Source: an uncultured Prevotellaceae bacterium
GTDB lineage: Bacteria > Bacteroidota > Bacteroidia > Bacteroidales > Bacteroidaceae
NCBI GenBank assembly: GCA_902800435.1
Contig: CADCEQ010000004.1
Coordinates: 1-64,000, forward strand
DNA: 64,000 bases
Direction of reading: 5' to 3'
Numbering within the stretch: position 1 is the stretch's first letter; every line of letters begins with the position of its first letter. The position numbers and the translations under genes are program-made. Below are positions 31,989 to 41,508 of this stretch, one piece after another. The notes beneath the pieces were generated by a model that was not told the origin of the DNA, made no database searches, and was given only the letters and a program-made list of their open reading frames with translations.

Positions 31989-32046
31989 AGGATTCAAGAA
32001 TTGAAGAATTGAAAGATTGAAGAGTTGAAAGATTGAAGAATTGTAG
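31984..32046 (+). repeat. GAAGAATTGAAAGATTGAAGAG low-complexity tract
   Basis: Repeated ATTGAA/GATTGAAGA units fill the interval between the purH stop and mreB. It is part of the simple-repeat family seen elsewhere in the window. Confidence 0.8.
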
Positions 32047-32060
32047 TTTTTTGAAGTATT

Positions 32061-33083
32061 ATGGGATTTTTTAGTTTTGTCCAGGAGATAGCCATGGACC
32101 TTGGCACTGCCAACACGATTATTATCAGTGATGACAAGATCGTTGTAGACGAGCCTTCAGTAGTAGCCCTCGACCGCCGTACCGACAAGATGATTGCCGT
32201 TGGCGAGAAGGCGAAGATGATGTATGAGAAGACTCACGACAACATTCGCACTATTCGCCCGCTGAGGGACGGTGTGATAGCCGACTTCTCTGCTTGCGAG
32301 CAGATGATGCGCGGCCTTATTAAGATGGTTCACACGGGCACACGCCTGTTCTCGCCCTCGCTCCGCATGGTCATCGGCGTTCCGTCGGGCTCGACTGAGG
32401 TTGAGCTGCGTGCCGTTCGCGACTCTGCCGAGCATGCCGACGGCCGCGACGTCTACCTGATTTTCGAGCCGATGGCTGCTGCCATTGGTATCGGCATCGA
32501 CGTTGAGGCCCCTGAGGGTAATATGATTGTCGACATCGGCGGCGGTACGACCGAGATTGCCGTTATCTCGCTGGGTGGCATCGTTGCCAACAACTCCATC
32601 AAGGTGGCCGGCGACGACCTGACGGCTGACATTCAGGAGTATATGTCGCGCCAGCACAATGTGAAGGTGTCGGAGCGCATGGCTGAGCGCATCAAGATTA
32701 ACGTTGGCTCGGCACTGACTGACCTTGGCGACGAGGCTCCTGAGGACTACGTCGTTCACGGCCCGAACCGCATCACGGCCCTGCCTATGGAGGTGCCCGT
32801 GTGCTATCAGGAGATTGCCCATTGTCTTGACAAGACGGTGGCCCGCATTGAGACTGCCGTGCTCTCGGCTTTGGAGAACACGCCGCCCGAGCTCTATGCC
32901 GACATCGTGAAGAACGGTATCTACCTGACCGGCGGCGGTGCGCTGCTTCGCGGACTTGCCAAGCGTCTGACCGACAAGATCAATATTCCGTTCATTGTCG
33001 CTGAAGACCCGCTGCATTGCGTTGCCCGCGGTGCTGGTATCGCCCTGAAGAACGTCGACCGCTTCTCCTTCCTGATGAGATAA
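32061..33083 (+). CDS. mreB: Rod shape-determining protein MreB
   Basis: 340 residues, normal length. Actin-fold motifs: AMDLGTANTIII (phosphate 1), MIVDIGGGTTEIAVISLGG (phosphate 2) and LTGGGALLRGL (adenosine). It polymerises under the membrane to guide lateral wall synthesis with the next four genes. No promoter was seen directly upstream; transcription probably comes through from purH. Confidence 0.95.
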   Translation: MGFFSFVQEIAMDLGTANTIIISDDKIVVDEPSVVALDRRTDKMIAVGEKAKMMYEKTHDNIRTIRPLRDGVIADFSACEQMMRGLIKMVHTGTRLFSPSLRMVIGVPSGSTEVELRAVRDSAEHADGRDVYLIFEPMAAAIGIGIDVEAPEGNMIVDIGGGTTEIAVISLGGIVANNSIKVAGDDLTADIQEYMSRQHNVKVSERMAERIKINVGSALTDLGDEAPEDYVVHGPNRITALPMEVPVCYQEIAHCLDKTVARIETAVLSALENTPPELYADIVKNGIYLTGGGALLRGLAKRLTDKINIPFIVAEDPLHCVARGAGIALKNVDRFSFLMR

Positions 33084-33090
33084 AGGGACT

Positions 33091-33960
33091 GTGAAGAACC
33101 TCATAGCGTTCCTGACAAAGTATCACCACTGGTTTCTGCTGGTATTGCTCGAAGTGGCCAGTGGTGTGTTGCTATTCCAGAAAAATAGCTACCAGAGCAG
33201 TGTGCTGTTTACGTCGGCCAATGCTGTGGCGGGAAAGGTCTATGAGTGGGACTCGGCCGTCCGTTCCTTCTTCTCGCTGAAGCGCGTCAACGAGGAACTC
33301 ACGCTGCGCAACTTCTATCTGGAGCGCCAGGTAAGCCAGCTGAGGCGGCTCTACGGCGACCTGACGAAGGACACGACGCAGGCTGAGCTCGAGCAGCTGA
33401 AGTTTCTCAGCCAGTACAAGCTGATTCCTGCCAAGGTCGTTTCAAACACCATCGACAAGGCCGACAACCTGATGACCATCGACCGCGGGCGGTTGGACGG
33501 AGTAGAGCGCGATATGGGTGTGGCCTGTGGCAGCGGCGTCGTCGGCGTGGTCTATCTGGTCTCCGACCACTATGCGGCTGTGATTCCAGTCTTGAACGTC
33601 ACTTCGTCGCGCATCAGCTGTGCCATTCGCGGACGCGGCTATTTCGGCTATCTGCAGTGGTATGGCGGCGACGCGTCAGTAGCCTACGTCGAGGATATCC
33701 CACGACATGCCCGCTTCAAGCGCGGCGACTGGGTTGAGACCAGCGGCTACTCATCCATCTTCCCTCCAGGCGTGCTGGTCGGAAAGATTGAGAAAATCTA
33801 TAATTCGACCGACGGACTGTCGTATCGTCTGAAGGTGCGCCTGTCGACAGACTTCGGCTGCCTGCGCGATGTGATGGTCATCAGCGACAAGAGCATCGGC
33901 GAGCGCCTCCGTCTGCAAGAGCAAGTGAAGGACTCGATCACGATGGCGCCGAAGCAATAA
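33091..33960 (+). CDS. mreC: Rod shape-determining protein MreC (GTG start)
   Basis: 289 residues starting with GTG at 33091. One N-terminal membrane segment (about 11-28), a coiled coil (about 60-95), then the beta-rich periplasmic MreC domain (SRISCAIRGRGYFGYLQW, VETSGYSSIFPPGVLVG). It bridges MreB and the wall enzymes. Seven bases after mreB. Confidence 0.92.
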   Translation: MKNLIAFLTKYHHWFLLVLLEVASGVLLFQKNSYQSSVLFTSANAVAGKVYEWDSAVRSFFSLKRVNEELTLRNFYLERQVSQLRRLYGDLTKDTTQAELEQLKFLSQYKLIPAKVVSNTIDKADNLMTIDRGRLDGVERDMGVACGSGVVGVVYLVSDHYAAVIPVLNVTSSRISCAIRGRGYFGYLQWYGGDASVAYVEDIPRHARFKRGDWVETSGYSSIFPPGVLVGKIEKIYNSTDGLSYRLKVRLSTDFGCLRDVMVISDKSIGERLRLQEQVKDSITMAPKQ

Positions 33961-33998
33961 ATCGAAAATCGAAAATCAGTAAATCGTAAATAACATAG
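33961..33998 (+). repeat. AATCGAAAATCGAAAATCAG simple repeat
   Basis: Short A-rich AAATCG repetition in the mreC-mreD gap, of the same type as other intergenic simple repeats here. Confidence 0.55.
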
Positions 33999-34496
33999 AT
34001 GGCATTAGATACACTTAGAAGAGCCCTGCATTTCGTGGCGTTGTGTCTGGCACAGGCGTTGGTTTTCAACCATGTCCACCTGTTCGGATACGCTACGGTG
34101 CTGCTCTATGTCTATTTCGTTGTCATCTTCCCGCGCAGCTATCCGCGCTGGGCTATCCTGCTGTGGAGCTTTGCTCTGGGTCTGAGTGTTGACATGTTCT
34201 CGAACACGCCCGGCATGGCTGCCGCCTCGCTGACGCTGGTCGGATTTCTGCAGCCTTATCTGCTCGAGCTGTTCCTGCCGCGCGACGCTGCCGAGAATAT
34301 CAAGTCGTCGATGGCGGCGCTGGGCTACTCAAAGTTCCTGATGCTGGCCTCGATACTGGTCTTCGTCCATTGTCTGGTGTTCTTCACCATCGAGTCGTTT
34401 GGCTTCTTCAATTGGCAGGAGTGGGCCCTGACCGTAGCCGGTACCACCGTCCTGACGCTCGTTTTACTGGTAACAATTGAGACTATCCGTAAATAG
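33999..34496 (+). CDS. mreD: Rod shape-determining protein MreD
   Basis: 165 residues, five or six membrane segments. Weakly conserved family identified mainly by position between mreC and mrdA, by size, and by the YVYFVVIFPRSYPRWAILLW region typical of Bacteroidetes MreD. Confidence 0.85.
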   Translation: MALDTLRRALHFVALCLAQALVFNHVHLFGYATVLLYVYFVVIFPRSYPRWAILLWSFALGLSVDMFSNTPGMAAASLTLVGFLQPYLLELFLPRDAAENIKSSMAALGYSKFLMLASILVFVHCLVFFTIESFGFFNWQEWALTVAGTTVLTLVLLVTIETIRK

Positions 34497-34499
34497 CCG

Positions 34500-36353
34500 A
34501 TGAAGGACCATTCGCTTGAGAGTCGTCGCTTAGTAATAGGTGGGGTGGCTATATTGATTGTAGTCGTCTACATCATCCGTCTGTTCATGCTCCAGATTTC
34601 GAGCGACGACTATAAGAAGAGTGCCGACTCGAACGCCTTCCTCAAGAAAATCGATTTTCCCTCGCGTGGCGTCATTACCGACCGCAACGGCAAGCTGCTG
34701 GTGTTCAACCAGCCGGCCTACGACATCATGGTGGTGATGAACGAGGCTCGCGGCAGGCTCGATACGGCTGAGTTCTGCAATGCCCTCAACATTACCAAGG
34801 AGGAGTTCGACCGGCGCATGAGCACCATCACTGACCGCAACCTGAACCCAGGCTACTCGCGCTTCACCCAGCAGATATTCATGAGTCAGCTCTCCGACAA
34901 GGAGTTCTCCGTGTTCCAGGAGAAGATGTACCGATTCCCAGGCTTCTACGTCCAGCGCCGCAGCATCAGGCAGTATCAGTACCCCTATGCCGCCCATGTG
35001 CTGGGCGACGTGGCTGAGGTGTCGCCTGCCGACATCGAGAACGACGACTACTATCAGCCAGGCGACTATATCGGCAAGAGCGGCGTTGAGCGCAGCTATG
35101 AGAAGGAGCTGCGTGGCGAGAAGGGCGTCAAGATTCTACTTCGCGATGCTCACGGCCGCATTCAGGGCAGCTACATGAACGGTGCCCTCGACAGCCGGCC
35201 CAAGCCAGGCAAGAATCTCACACTCAGTATCGACTTCGAACTGCAGGCCCTTGGCGAGCGGCTGATGCAGAACAAGATTGGCTCCATCGTGGCCATCGAA
35301 CCCTCGACGGGCGAAGTGCTCTGCATGGTCTCGTCGCCCACCTACGACCCTCGTCTGATGGTAGGCCGCCAGCGCTCGAAGAAGCACATCGAACTGAGTC
35401 AGAACGTATGGAAGCCGCTCTACAACCGCTCCATCATGGGCCTCTATCCCCCAGGTTCGACGTTCAAGACGTCGCAGGGACTGACCTTCCTCAGCGAGGG
35501 CATCATCACGCCGCAGACCGCCTACGGCTGTCATCGCGGCTTCTACTTCAAGGGCCTGCACGTCGGCTGTCACGGTCACGGCTCGCCCCTGCCTCTGGTG
35601 CCGGCGCTGTCAACATCGTGCAACGGCTTCTTCTGCTGGGGACTCTACCACATGATCAACACCAACACTTCGAAATACGGCTCCGTACAGAACGCCATGA
35701 ACACGTGGCGCGACTACATGGTCTCCATGGGCTTCGGCTACAAGCTCGGCGTCGACCTGCCTGGCGAGAAGCGCGGCCTTATACCTAATGCCCAGTTCTA
35801 CGACAAGGCCTACAAGGGCTCGTGGAGCGGACTGACCGTCATCTCAATCTCAATCGGTCAGGGCGAAGTATTGCTTACGCCGCTGCAGATAGCCAACCTC
35901 GGAGCCACCATTGCCAATCGCGGCTACTATTACAAGCCTCATGTCGTGCGCAAGGTGCAGGGTGAGCCGCTCGACACGCTCTATACGAAGAAACGCTACA
36001 CCAAGGCAGCCTCATGGACCTACGACTACGTGGTCAAGGGCATGCGCTCGTCGGCTCTCGGCGGCACGTGTAAGGCTCTGGGACGATTCGACTTTGCTCC
36101 ATGCGGCAAGACGGGTACGGCTCAGAACAAGGGCCACGACCACTCCGTCTTCATGGGCTTCGCGCCGATGGACAATCCGAAGATTGCCGTTGCCGTCTAT
36201 GTAGAGAACGGCGGATGGGGCGCCACCTATGGCGTGCCCATCGGCGGACTCATCATGGAGAAGTATATTCATGGAAAGCTCTCTGAGGCTTCAGAGCGTC
36301 AGGCAACCACTATTCAGCACAAAGCCATCAGCTATGGAACAACCGAAAGATAA
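34500..36353 (+). CDS. mrdA: Penicillin-binding protein 2, elongation transpeptidase
   Basis: 617 residues. One membrane segment (about 11-31), PBP dimerisation domain (FPSRGVITDRNGKLL, GKSGVERSYEKELRG), then the transpeptidase with SxxK (Ser320-Thr-Phe-Lys323), SxN (Ser373-Cys-Asn375) and KTG in CGKTGTAQ. It cross-links peptidoglycan for cell elongation together with RodA. It starts three bases after mreD and its end overlaps rodA by 20 bases. Confidence 0.95.
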   Translation: MKDHSLESRRLVIGGVAILIVVVYIIRLFMLQISSDDYKKSADSNAFLKKIDFPSRGVITDRNGKLLVFNQPAYDIMVVMNEARGRLDTAEFCNALNITKEEFDRRMSTITDRNLNPGYSRFTQQIFMSQLSDKEFSVFQEKMYRFPGFYVQRRSIRQYQYPYAAHVLGDVAEVSPADIENDDYYQPGDYIGKSGVERSYEKELRGEKGVKILLRDAHGRIQGSYMNGALDSRPKPGKNLTLSIDFELQALGERLMQNKIGSIVAIEPSTGEVLCMVSSPTYDPRLMVGRQRSKKHIELSQNVWKPLYNRSIMGLYPPGSTFKTSQGLTFLSEGIITPQTAYGCHRGFYFKGLHVGCHGHGSPLPLVPALSTSCNGFFCWGLYHMINTNTSKYGSVQNAMNTWRDYMVSMGFGYKLGVDLPGEKRGLIPNAQFYDKAYKGSWSGLTVISISIGQGEVLLTPLQIANLGATIANRGYYYKPHVVRKVQGEPLDTLYTKKRYTKAASWTYDYVVKGMRSSALGGTCKALGRFDFAPCGKTGTAQNKGHDHSVFMGFAPMDNPKIAVAVYVENGGWGATYGVPIGGLIMEKYIHGKLSEASERQATTIQHKAISYGTTER

Positions 36354-37803
36354 GCATCCCAGCGTACTCCGCTCACTCGACTGGGTGACGATTGTCATCT
36401 ACCTGCTGCTGCTTGCGGCTGGCTGGATGAGCGTCTGCGGTGCCAGCTACGACTATGGCGATACCGACCTGCTCTCGCTCTCTACGCGCTCTGGCATGCA
36501 GATTGTCTGGATAGGTGCGAGTATCGTCATTGCCTTCGTCCTGCTGCTGCTCGACGACCGCTATTATGATACGTTCGCGTACATTATTTATATAATCCTG
36601 CTCCTGCTCCTATTCGGCACCATCTTCAATCCGCATAGCATCAAGGGCTCTCATTCGTGGCTCGTGCTTGGCCCTGTCCGAATACAGCCGGCCGAGTTTG
36701 CCAAGTTTGCTACGGCGCTCGCTCTGGCCAAGTTCATGAGTGTCTACGGCTACGATATCCACAAGTGGAAGTATTTCGGCCCCACGCTCGCCATCATCTT
36801 CCTGCCGATGGTCTGCATCGTTCTGCAGCGCGAGACGGGCTCAGCCCTTGTCTACCTGGCCTTCTTCCTCATGTTCTATCGTGAGGGCATGCCGGGCAGC
36901 ATTCTGTTTACGGCCGTGGCTATGGTGGTCTATTTCGTTGTGGGTATCCGCTATGCCGACAATATGCTGTCAATCACGCCTACTTCCGTTGGCAAGTACG
37001 CCGTTCTGCTGATGATACAGATATTCTCGTCGGCTATGGTATGGGTGTATTGCCGCGACAAGCGCGACGCCTTGCGGCTCCTGGCCTTCTGCCTGGGCAT
37101 CACACTCGTGGCAACGCTCTTCTCGCTCTACGTCATACCCTTCGACGTTGTCTGGGTGCAGTTGGTGGTTGCCGCCCTGCTCATTGGCTATCTGCTGTGG
37201 CAGGGACTTGCCACGCGCATCCGAAACTACTACTGGATAGCCCTCTTTGCCTTGGGCTCGATGCTGTTCTTCAATCTGGCCGACTACGGTCTGAACCACG
37301 TGCTCCAGCCCCACCAGCGCACGCGCATCAACGTGCTCCTCGGACTTGAAGAGGACCTCAAGGGCGCGGGTTATAACGTTCATCAGTCGGAGATTGCCAT
37401 CGGCTCGGGCGGTCTCGAGGGCAAGGGTTTTCTTAATGGTACGCAGACCAAGCTGAAGTACGTGCCCGAGCAGGATACTGACTTCATCTTCTGCACCGTC
37501 GGCGAGGAGGAGGGCTTTGTCGGCTCTGCAGGCGTATTGCTGCTATTCCTGGCACTTATCCTGCGTCTTATCCACTTGTCCGAGCGACAACCCTACCGCT
37601 TCGGGCGTGTCTATGGCTACTGCGTGGTCAGCATCTTCCTCTTCCATGTCTTCATCAATGTCGGCATGGTGCTCGGTCTGACGCCCGTCATCGGCATTCC
37701 CCTTCCATTCTTCAGCTACGGCGGCTCCTCGCTCTGGGGCTTCACCTTCCTCCTCTTTATCTTCCTCGCCCTCGATGCGCGTAGGAATCTGGTGAGGTCG
37801 TAG
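36334..37803 (+). CDS. rodA: RodA, SEDS peptidoglycan glycosyltransferase
   Basis: 489 residues from the ATG at 36334, inside the end of mrdA. About ten to twelve membrane segments. SEDS motifs RIQPAEFAKFATALALAKFM, VLQRETGSALVYLAFF and the C-terminal PLPFFSYGGSSLWGF. A longer-than-usual middle region (about 190-290) is present. It polymerises glycan strands during elongation. Last gene of mreB-mreC-mreD-mrdA-rodA. Confidence 0.93.
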   Translation: MEQPKDKHPSVLRSLDWVTIVIYLLLLAAGWMSVCGASYDYGDTDLLSLSTRSGMQIVWIGASIVIAFVLLLLDDRYYDTFAYIIYIILLLLLFGTIFNPHSIKGSHSWLVLGPVRIQPAEFAKFATALALAKFMSVYGYDIHKWKYFGPTLAIIFLPMVCIVLQRETGSALVYLAFFLMFYREGMPGSILFTAVAMVVYFVVGIRYADNMLSITPTSVGKYAVLLMIQIFSSAMVWVYCRDKRDALRLLAFCLGITLVATLFSLYVIPFDVVWVQLVVAALLIGYLLWQGLATRIRNYYWIALFALGSMLFFNLADYGLNHVLQPHQRTRINVLLGLEEDLKGAGYNVHQSEIAIGSGGLEGKGFLNGTQTKLKYVPEQDTDFIFCTVGEEEGFVGSAGVLLLFLALILRLIHLSERQPYRFGRVYGYCVVSIFLFHVFINVGMVLGLTPVIGIPLPFFSYGGSSLWGFTFLLFIFLALDARRNLVRS

Positions 37804-37809
37804 CCATAC

Positions 37810-38277
37810 TTAGTACGCTGTAAGACGGATGCCGACGTCGGCGATGCCGGGCAGAATCTCGCGTTTCATGTTGTGGCGGATGCAGATTTGCAGCGAGTCG
37901 CCCTCGTTGAGGCTGATGTCCGACATGTGGAAGCGGTACTGATAAAGGCTGACACCATTGCCCTCGATGTTGCCCTCGGGGTCGATGAGGTGGCAGTTCA
38001 GCGTGTCGCGCCGCCTGATGTTCGAGGGGAATGTGGTCTGCTCGACAATCAGGTAGAGGCGCTGGAAGGGAAATCCGCCCGAAATGCGCATCTCGACGTC
38101 GCGCTGCACCACAGCCCGCGTCTTCGATGCCGGAAGCGTGAAGACGAGCGTGTCGTTCTTCTCCCATCCGGCCATCGGCGTGTGCTCGTAGTGGTGGTAA
38201 ATGGTTTTACGGTTGCAGCTGGCAGCGACCAGTGCAACCGTAAAGAACAGTAAGAGCCATCGGCTATTTCTTCTCAT
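37810..38277 (-). CDS. gldH: Gliding-motility-type lipoprotein GldH
   Basis: 155 residues from the ATG at 38275-38277. The lipoprotein signal ends at Cys21 (ALVAASC). A beta-rich body follows with GWEKNDTLVFTLPA and YLIVEQTTFPSNIRRRDTLN, as in GldH. GldH is found in gliding and non-gliding Bacteroidetes and is tied to type IX secretion or motility. The first 14 bases overlap the end of ricT. Convergent with rodA, seven bases apart. Confidence 0.8.
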   Translation of the reverse strand: MRRNSRWLLLFFTVALVAASCNRKTIYHHYEHTPMAGWEKNDTLVFTLPASKTRAVVQRDVEMRISGGFPFQRLYLIVEQTTFPSNIRRRDTLNCHLIDPEGNIEGNGVSLYQYRFHMSDISLNEGDSLQICIRHNMKREILPGIADVGIRLTAY

Positions 38278-39382
38278 CCTTATTGGGCTGCTGCGGCTTT
38301 TTCTTCTTTTTCTTCTTCTTGGCCTTGTCGAAGCGGCTGATGTCGCCCTGAGCCAGGTCGACGTGCATCTTCTGGGGCTTCGCCTTGCCACCCTCCTGCA
38401 GCGACTCGGGCTTCTCGCCGCGACGGTTCATATCGATTATCTCGCGGGCACGCTCGGCGGTGATGGTCTCGACGTTGGCGGCCATATTCTTGTCGGTGGA
38501 GTAGGTTACCATGCCTGAGAGGATGTCGCTCTTGAAGAGGTAGTAGTCGGCGTCAAGCGTCTGCAGCACGACGTCGCGGCCAGGCAGACGGCGGCCAGCC
38601 TCGATGTAGTCGTCGACCTCGTAGTTCAGGCAGCACTTCAGCTTGGCACACATGCCGGCCAGCTTCTGCGGATTGAGCGAGATGTCCTGGAATCGGGCGG
38701 CGTTGGTCGACACCGATACGAAGTTCTTCATCCACGTGGCGCAGCACAGCTCACGGCCACAGGGGCCTGTGCCACCAATGCGTCCGGCCTCCTGGCGCGC
38801 GCCAATCTGCTTCATCTCGATGCGCACGTGGAAGGCAGCAGCCAGGTCCTTGATGAGCTGGCGGAAGTCTACGCGCTCGTCGGCGATGTAGTAGAAGATG
38901 GCCTTCTGACCGTCGCCCTGATACTCCACGTCGCCAATCTTCATGTCGAGTCCGAGGCCCTTGGCTATCTGGCGGCTCTCAATCATCGTCTCGTGCTCGC
39001 GGGCCTTGGCCTCGCGGAACTTGTCCATATCCAACTGGCGGGCTATGCGGTAGATGCGCCTGATGTCGTCGGCCGACTTCAGGTTAGCCTTCTTCAGCTG
39101 CAGCTTCACAAGGCGGCCTGTCAGCGTCACCACGCCGATGTCGTGGCCGGGGTTGGCCTCGACTGCCACGATGTCGCCCTTCTTCAGCGGCAGGTTGTTC
39201 ACGTTGTGGTAGTACCCCTTGCGGGTGTGCTTGAACTGCACCTCCACGAGGTCGGTCGATTCCTGGTTGCCCGGCACGTCGGCCAGCCAGTCGTAGGTAT
39301 TGAGCTGGCGGTCCTGTCGGCCTACTGCCTGATGGCAGAGTCCGCGGTCGCAGCCGGTCCGTATTTCATATTCTTTCTCCAT
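38264..39382 (-). CDS. ricT: PSP1-domain protein RicT (YaaT-like)
   Basis: 372 residues. The PSP1 domain occupies about residues 45-240 with the cysteine motifs GTGPCGRELCC and AGMCAKLKCCLNYE that bind iron-sulfur clusters in Bacillus RicT. The C-terminus has a poly-lysine tract (about 355-365). In Bacillus RicT is part of the RicAFT complex acting on mRNA maturation; in Bacteroidetes it is found alone beside holB, as here. Three bases after holB. Confidence 0.85.
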   Translation of the reverse strand: MEKEYEIRTGCDRGLCHQAVGRQDRQLNTYDWLADVPGNQESTDLVEVQFKHTRKGYYHNVNNLPLKKGDIVAVEANPGHDIGVVTLTGRLVKLQLKKANLKSADDIRRIYRIARQLDMDKFREAKAREHETMIESRQIAKGLGLDMKIGDVEYQGDGQKAIFYYIADERVDFRQLIKDLAAAFHVRIEMKQIGARQEAGRIGGTGPCGRELCCATWMKNFVSVSTNAARFQDISLNPQKLAGMCAKLKCCLNYEVDDYIEAGRRLPGRDVVLQTLDADYYLFKSDILSGMVTYSTDKNMAANVETITAERAREIIDMNRRGEKPESLQEGGKAKPQKMHVDLAQGDISRFDKAKKKKKKKKPQQPNKDEKK

Positions 39383-39385
39383 ATT

Positions 39386-40486
39386 CTATTTTTGTAGTAA
39401 AAGCACAATAGTCTGTAACGCGAAGTCGAAGAAGACAATCTTGGCGTTGGCATTCTGGCCGATGTCGCGTATGGCGCGGTTGGCCAGGTCGTAGATAGCC
39501 AGAATGTTAGCCTCGTTGACGAAGCGGGCGAAGTTGCGGGCGAAGTCCTCCTCCTGCTGTGTCATGTAGACAAGGTCGGCCTGCTTGAAGTTATACATGA
39601 AGCACTCGCGCGTCATGCGAAGGAAGTACTGCAGGAACCGCTTCTGCTTCTCACGCCCGAAGCTGGCCATCACCTCGCTCCATTTGCGCAGGTCGCGTAT
39701 CTTGCGCTGGTAGGCCAGTCGCATGAGCGAGATGTAGAGGTCGAGAAACTGCTCGTTCTCCGTGCCTACCTGCAGCTCTTGAAGGGCCTTCAGCCACGAG
39801 CCGTTGGCCAGTCGGCTAATGCGGTGGGCCGCCTCTTCGCTGATGCCGCGCCGCTCGATGAGTGCCTGGCAGATGGTCTCCGTCGGCAGCTGCTTGACAT
39901 CTATGCGCTGCACGCGGCTGCGGATGGTCTCCAGCAGTTTGTCGGGCTCCTCTGACACCATGATGAACACCGTCTGACTGGGTGGCTCCTCAATGAGCTT
40001 CAGCAGCTTGTTGGCGCAGGCAATGTTCATGCGCTCGGGCAGCCAGACGACGCTCACCTTGTAGCCGCCCTGACTCGACTTGAGGCTCAGCTTGCGCACC
40101 AGTTCGTCGCTCTCGCCGGCGGTGATGATGGCCTGCTGGTTCTCACCGCCCATAGCCGTCATCCACTCGTCCATCGTGAAGTAAGGCCCCTGCATCAGCA
40201 GCTCGTGCCACTCCTTGGCAAAGTCGTCGCTCACGGGCATGTGGTCACTGCTCATCGACGGCAGCTTGATGGTGGGGTAGGTGAAGTGCAGGTCGGGATG
40301 CTCCAGCTTCTTGACCATCGGGTTGTCCTCGCCCAGCAGATAGCTGGCGAAGCCGACAGCCAGCGCCTTCTTGCCCACACCCTGCGGTCCGCAGAGCATG
40401 ATGGCGTGAGGCAGGCGGCCTTCGCGGGTCATCTGCAGCAGGCGCTCCTTGCACTCTTCCTGGCCTATCACTTCATCGAATCTCAT
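39386..40486 (-). CDS. holB: DNA polymerase III delta' subunit
   Basis: 366 residues. Clamp-loader AAA fold: Walker-A-like GPQGVGKKALAV (about 34-45), later LLKLIEEPPSQTVFIMVSEE and the SRVQRIDV arginine region. The zinc-binding cysteines usually found between Walker A and HPDLHF are missing; that interval reads GEDNPMVKKLEHPDLHF. It overlaps metF by four bases (ATGA). Confidence 0.88.
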   Translation of the reverse strand: MRFDEVIGQEECKERLLQMTREGRLPHAIMLCGPQGVGKKALAVGFASYLLGEDNPMVKKLEHPDLHFTYPTIKLPSMSSDHMPVSDDFAKEWHELLMQGPYFTMDEWMTAMGGENQQAIITAGESDELVRKLSLKSSQGGYKVSVVWLPERMNIACANKLLKLIEEPPSQTVFIMVSEEPDKLLETIRSRVQRIDVKQLPTETICQALIERRGISEEAAHRISRLANGSWLKALQELQVGTENEQFLDLYISLMRLAYQRKIRDLRKWSEVMASFGREKQKRFLQYFLRMTRECFMYNFKQADLVYMTQQEEDFARNFARFVNEANILAIYDLANRAIRDIGQNANAKIVFFDFALQTIVLLLQK

Positions 40487-41439
40487 AGAAGTCGTTTGGT
40501 TACCTCAACCACCGAATCAACGGCTGAGACGGTGTAGAAATGTATGTTGTTAACGCCGTGGGCATACAGTTCGCGGCATTGCTCGGTAGTCCACTCGATG
40601 CCCAGTTGGCGGGCGTCCTCGTCGGTCTTGCACTTCACGATTTCGCGGGTCAGCGCCTCAGGGATGTCGCAGTGAAACGTCTTGGGGACGACGGTCAGCT
40701 GCGATAGCTTCGCCATCGGCTTGATGCCGGGAATGATGGGCATGGTGATACCCATCTCGCGGGCACGCTCGACGAACTCGAAGTATTTCCGGTTATCGAA
40801 GAACAACTGCGTCACGGCATATTGTGCACCGAGGTCCTGCTTCTCCTTCAGGTACTGCATGTCACGCTCCAGGTTGGGCGCCTCCTCGTGCTTCTCGGGG
40901 TAGCAGGCCACGCCGATGTCGAACTTCTGGCCAGGCTGCTTGATGGGTGTGCCGTCGGCAAAGAAACCCTCGTTAAACCGCACCACCTGGCGTATCAGGT
41001 CGGTGGTGTGGGCATGGCCGCCGGGTGTCGGCGTGAATCGGCTGTCCTCCTTGGCCTTGTCGCCGCGCAGCAGCAGCAGGTCGCGGATGCCGAGAAACTG
41101 CAGGTCGATCAGTTCGTACTCGATGTCCTCGATGGTGGCACCGCTGCAGATGACGTGCGGCTGCACGGGTATGTGGTAGCGCTGCTGGATGGCGGCAGCG
41201 ATGGCGATGGTGCCTGGGCGGCGGCGCACGCGGCTGCGCTCAAAGCGTCCGTCGGGCAGCTCACGGTAGACGTACTCCGAGTGGTGCGTCGTGATGTTGA
41301 TGAAGGCGGGCTCCAGTTCAGCCAGCTTGTCGATGTCGGCAAACAGACGGTCGGTGCCCGTCCCTTTCAGCGGCGGCAGCACCTCGAACGAGAACTGCCG
41401 TTCGCGCTTATGTTGGTTGATAATCTCAGAAACACTCAT
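40483..41439 (-). CDS. metF: Methylenetetrahydrofolate reductase
   Basis: 318 residues from MSVSEIINQHKRE (ATG at 41437-41439). A longer frame begins upstream of the -7 box and is rejected. Motifs of the flavin barrel: FSFEVLPPLKG, ITTHHSEYV and IPGIKPMAKLSQL. It makes 5-methyl-THF for methionine synthesis. First gene of metF-holB-ricT-gldH. Confidence 0.93.
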   Translation of the reverse strand: MSVSEIINQHKRERQFSFEVLPPLKGTGTDRLFADIDKLAELEPAFINITTHHSEYVYRELPDGRFERSRVRRRPGTIAIAAAIQQRYHIPVQPHVICSGATIEDIEYELIDLQFLGIRDLLLLRGDKAKEDSRFTPTPGGHAHTTDLIRQVVRFNEGFFADGTPIKQPGQKFDIGVACYPEKHEEAPNLERDMQYLKEKQDLGAQYAVTQLFFDNRKYFEFVERAREMGITMPIIPGIKPMAKLSQLTVVPKTFHCDIPEALTREIVKCKTDEDARQLGIEWTTEQCRELYAHGVNNIHFYTVSAVDSVVEVTKRLL

Positions 41440-41458
41440 AAAAAGTGGAATTTGGTTG

Positions 41459-41466
41459 CAAAGGTA
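41459..41466 (-). promoter_or_regulatory. -7 box of the metF-holB-ricT-gldH operon
   Basis: Minus-strand TACCTTTG, 20 bases before the metF ATG. Confidence 0.7.
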
Positions 41467-41508
41467 CAACTTTTCATTGACAATTTACAACCAAACTCCG
41501 CTTTTTTG

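Noticed and set aside
32061..33104. Large antisense frames opposite mreB, the 5'-nucleotidase, the GH127 and esterase genes
   Set aside because: They follow the codon pattern of the sense genes, lack promoters, and have low-complexity composition; shadows of real genes.
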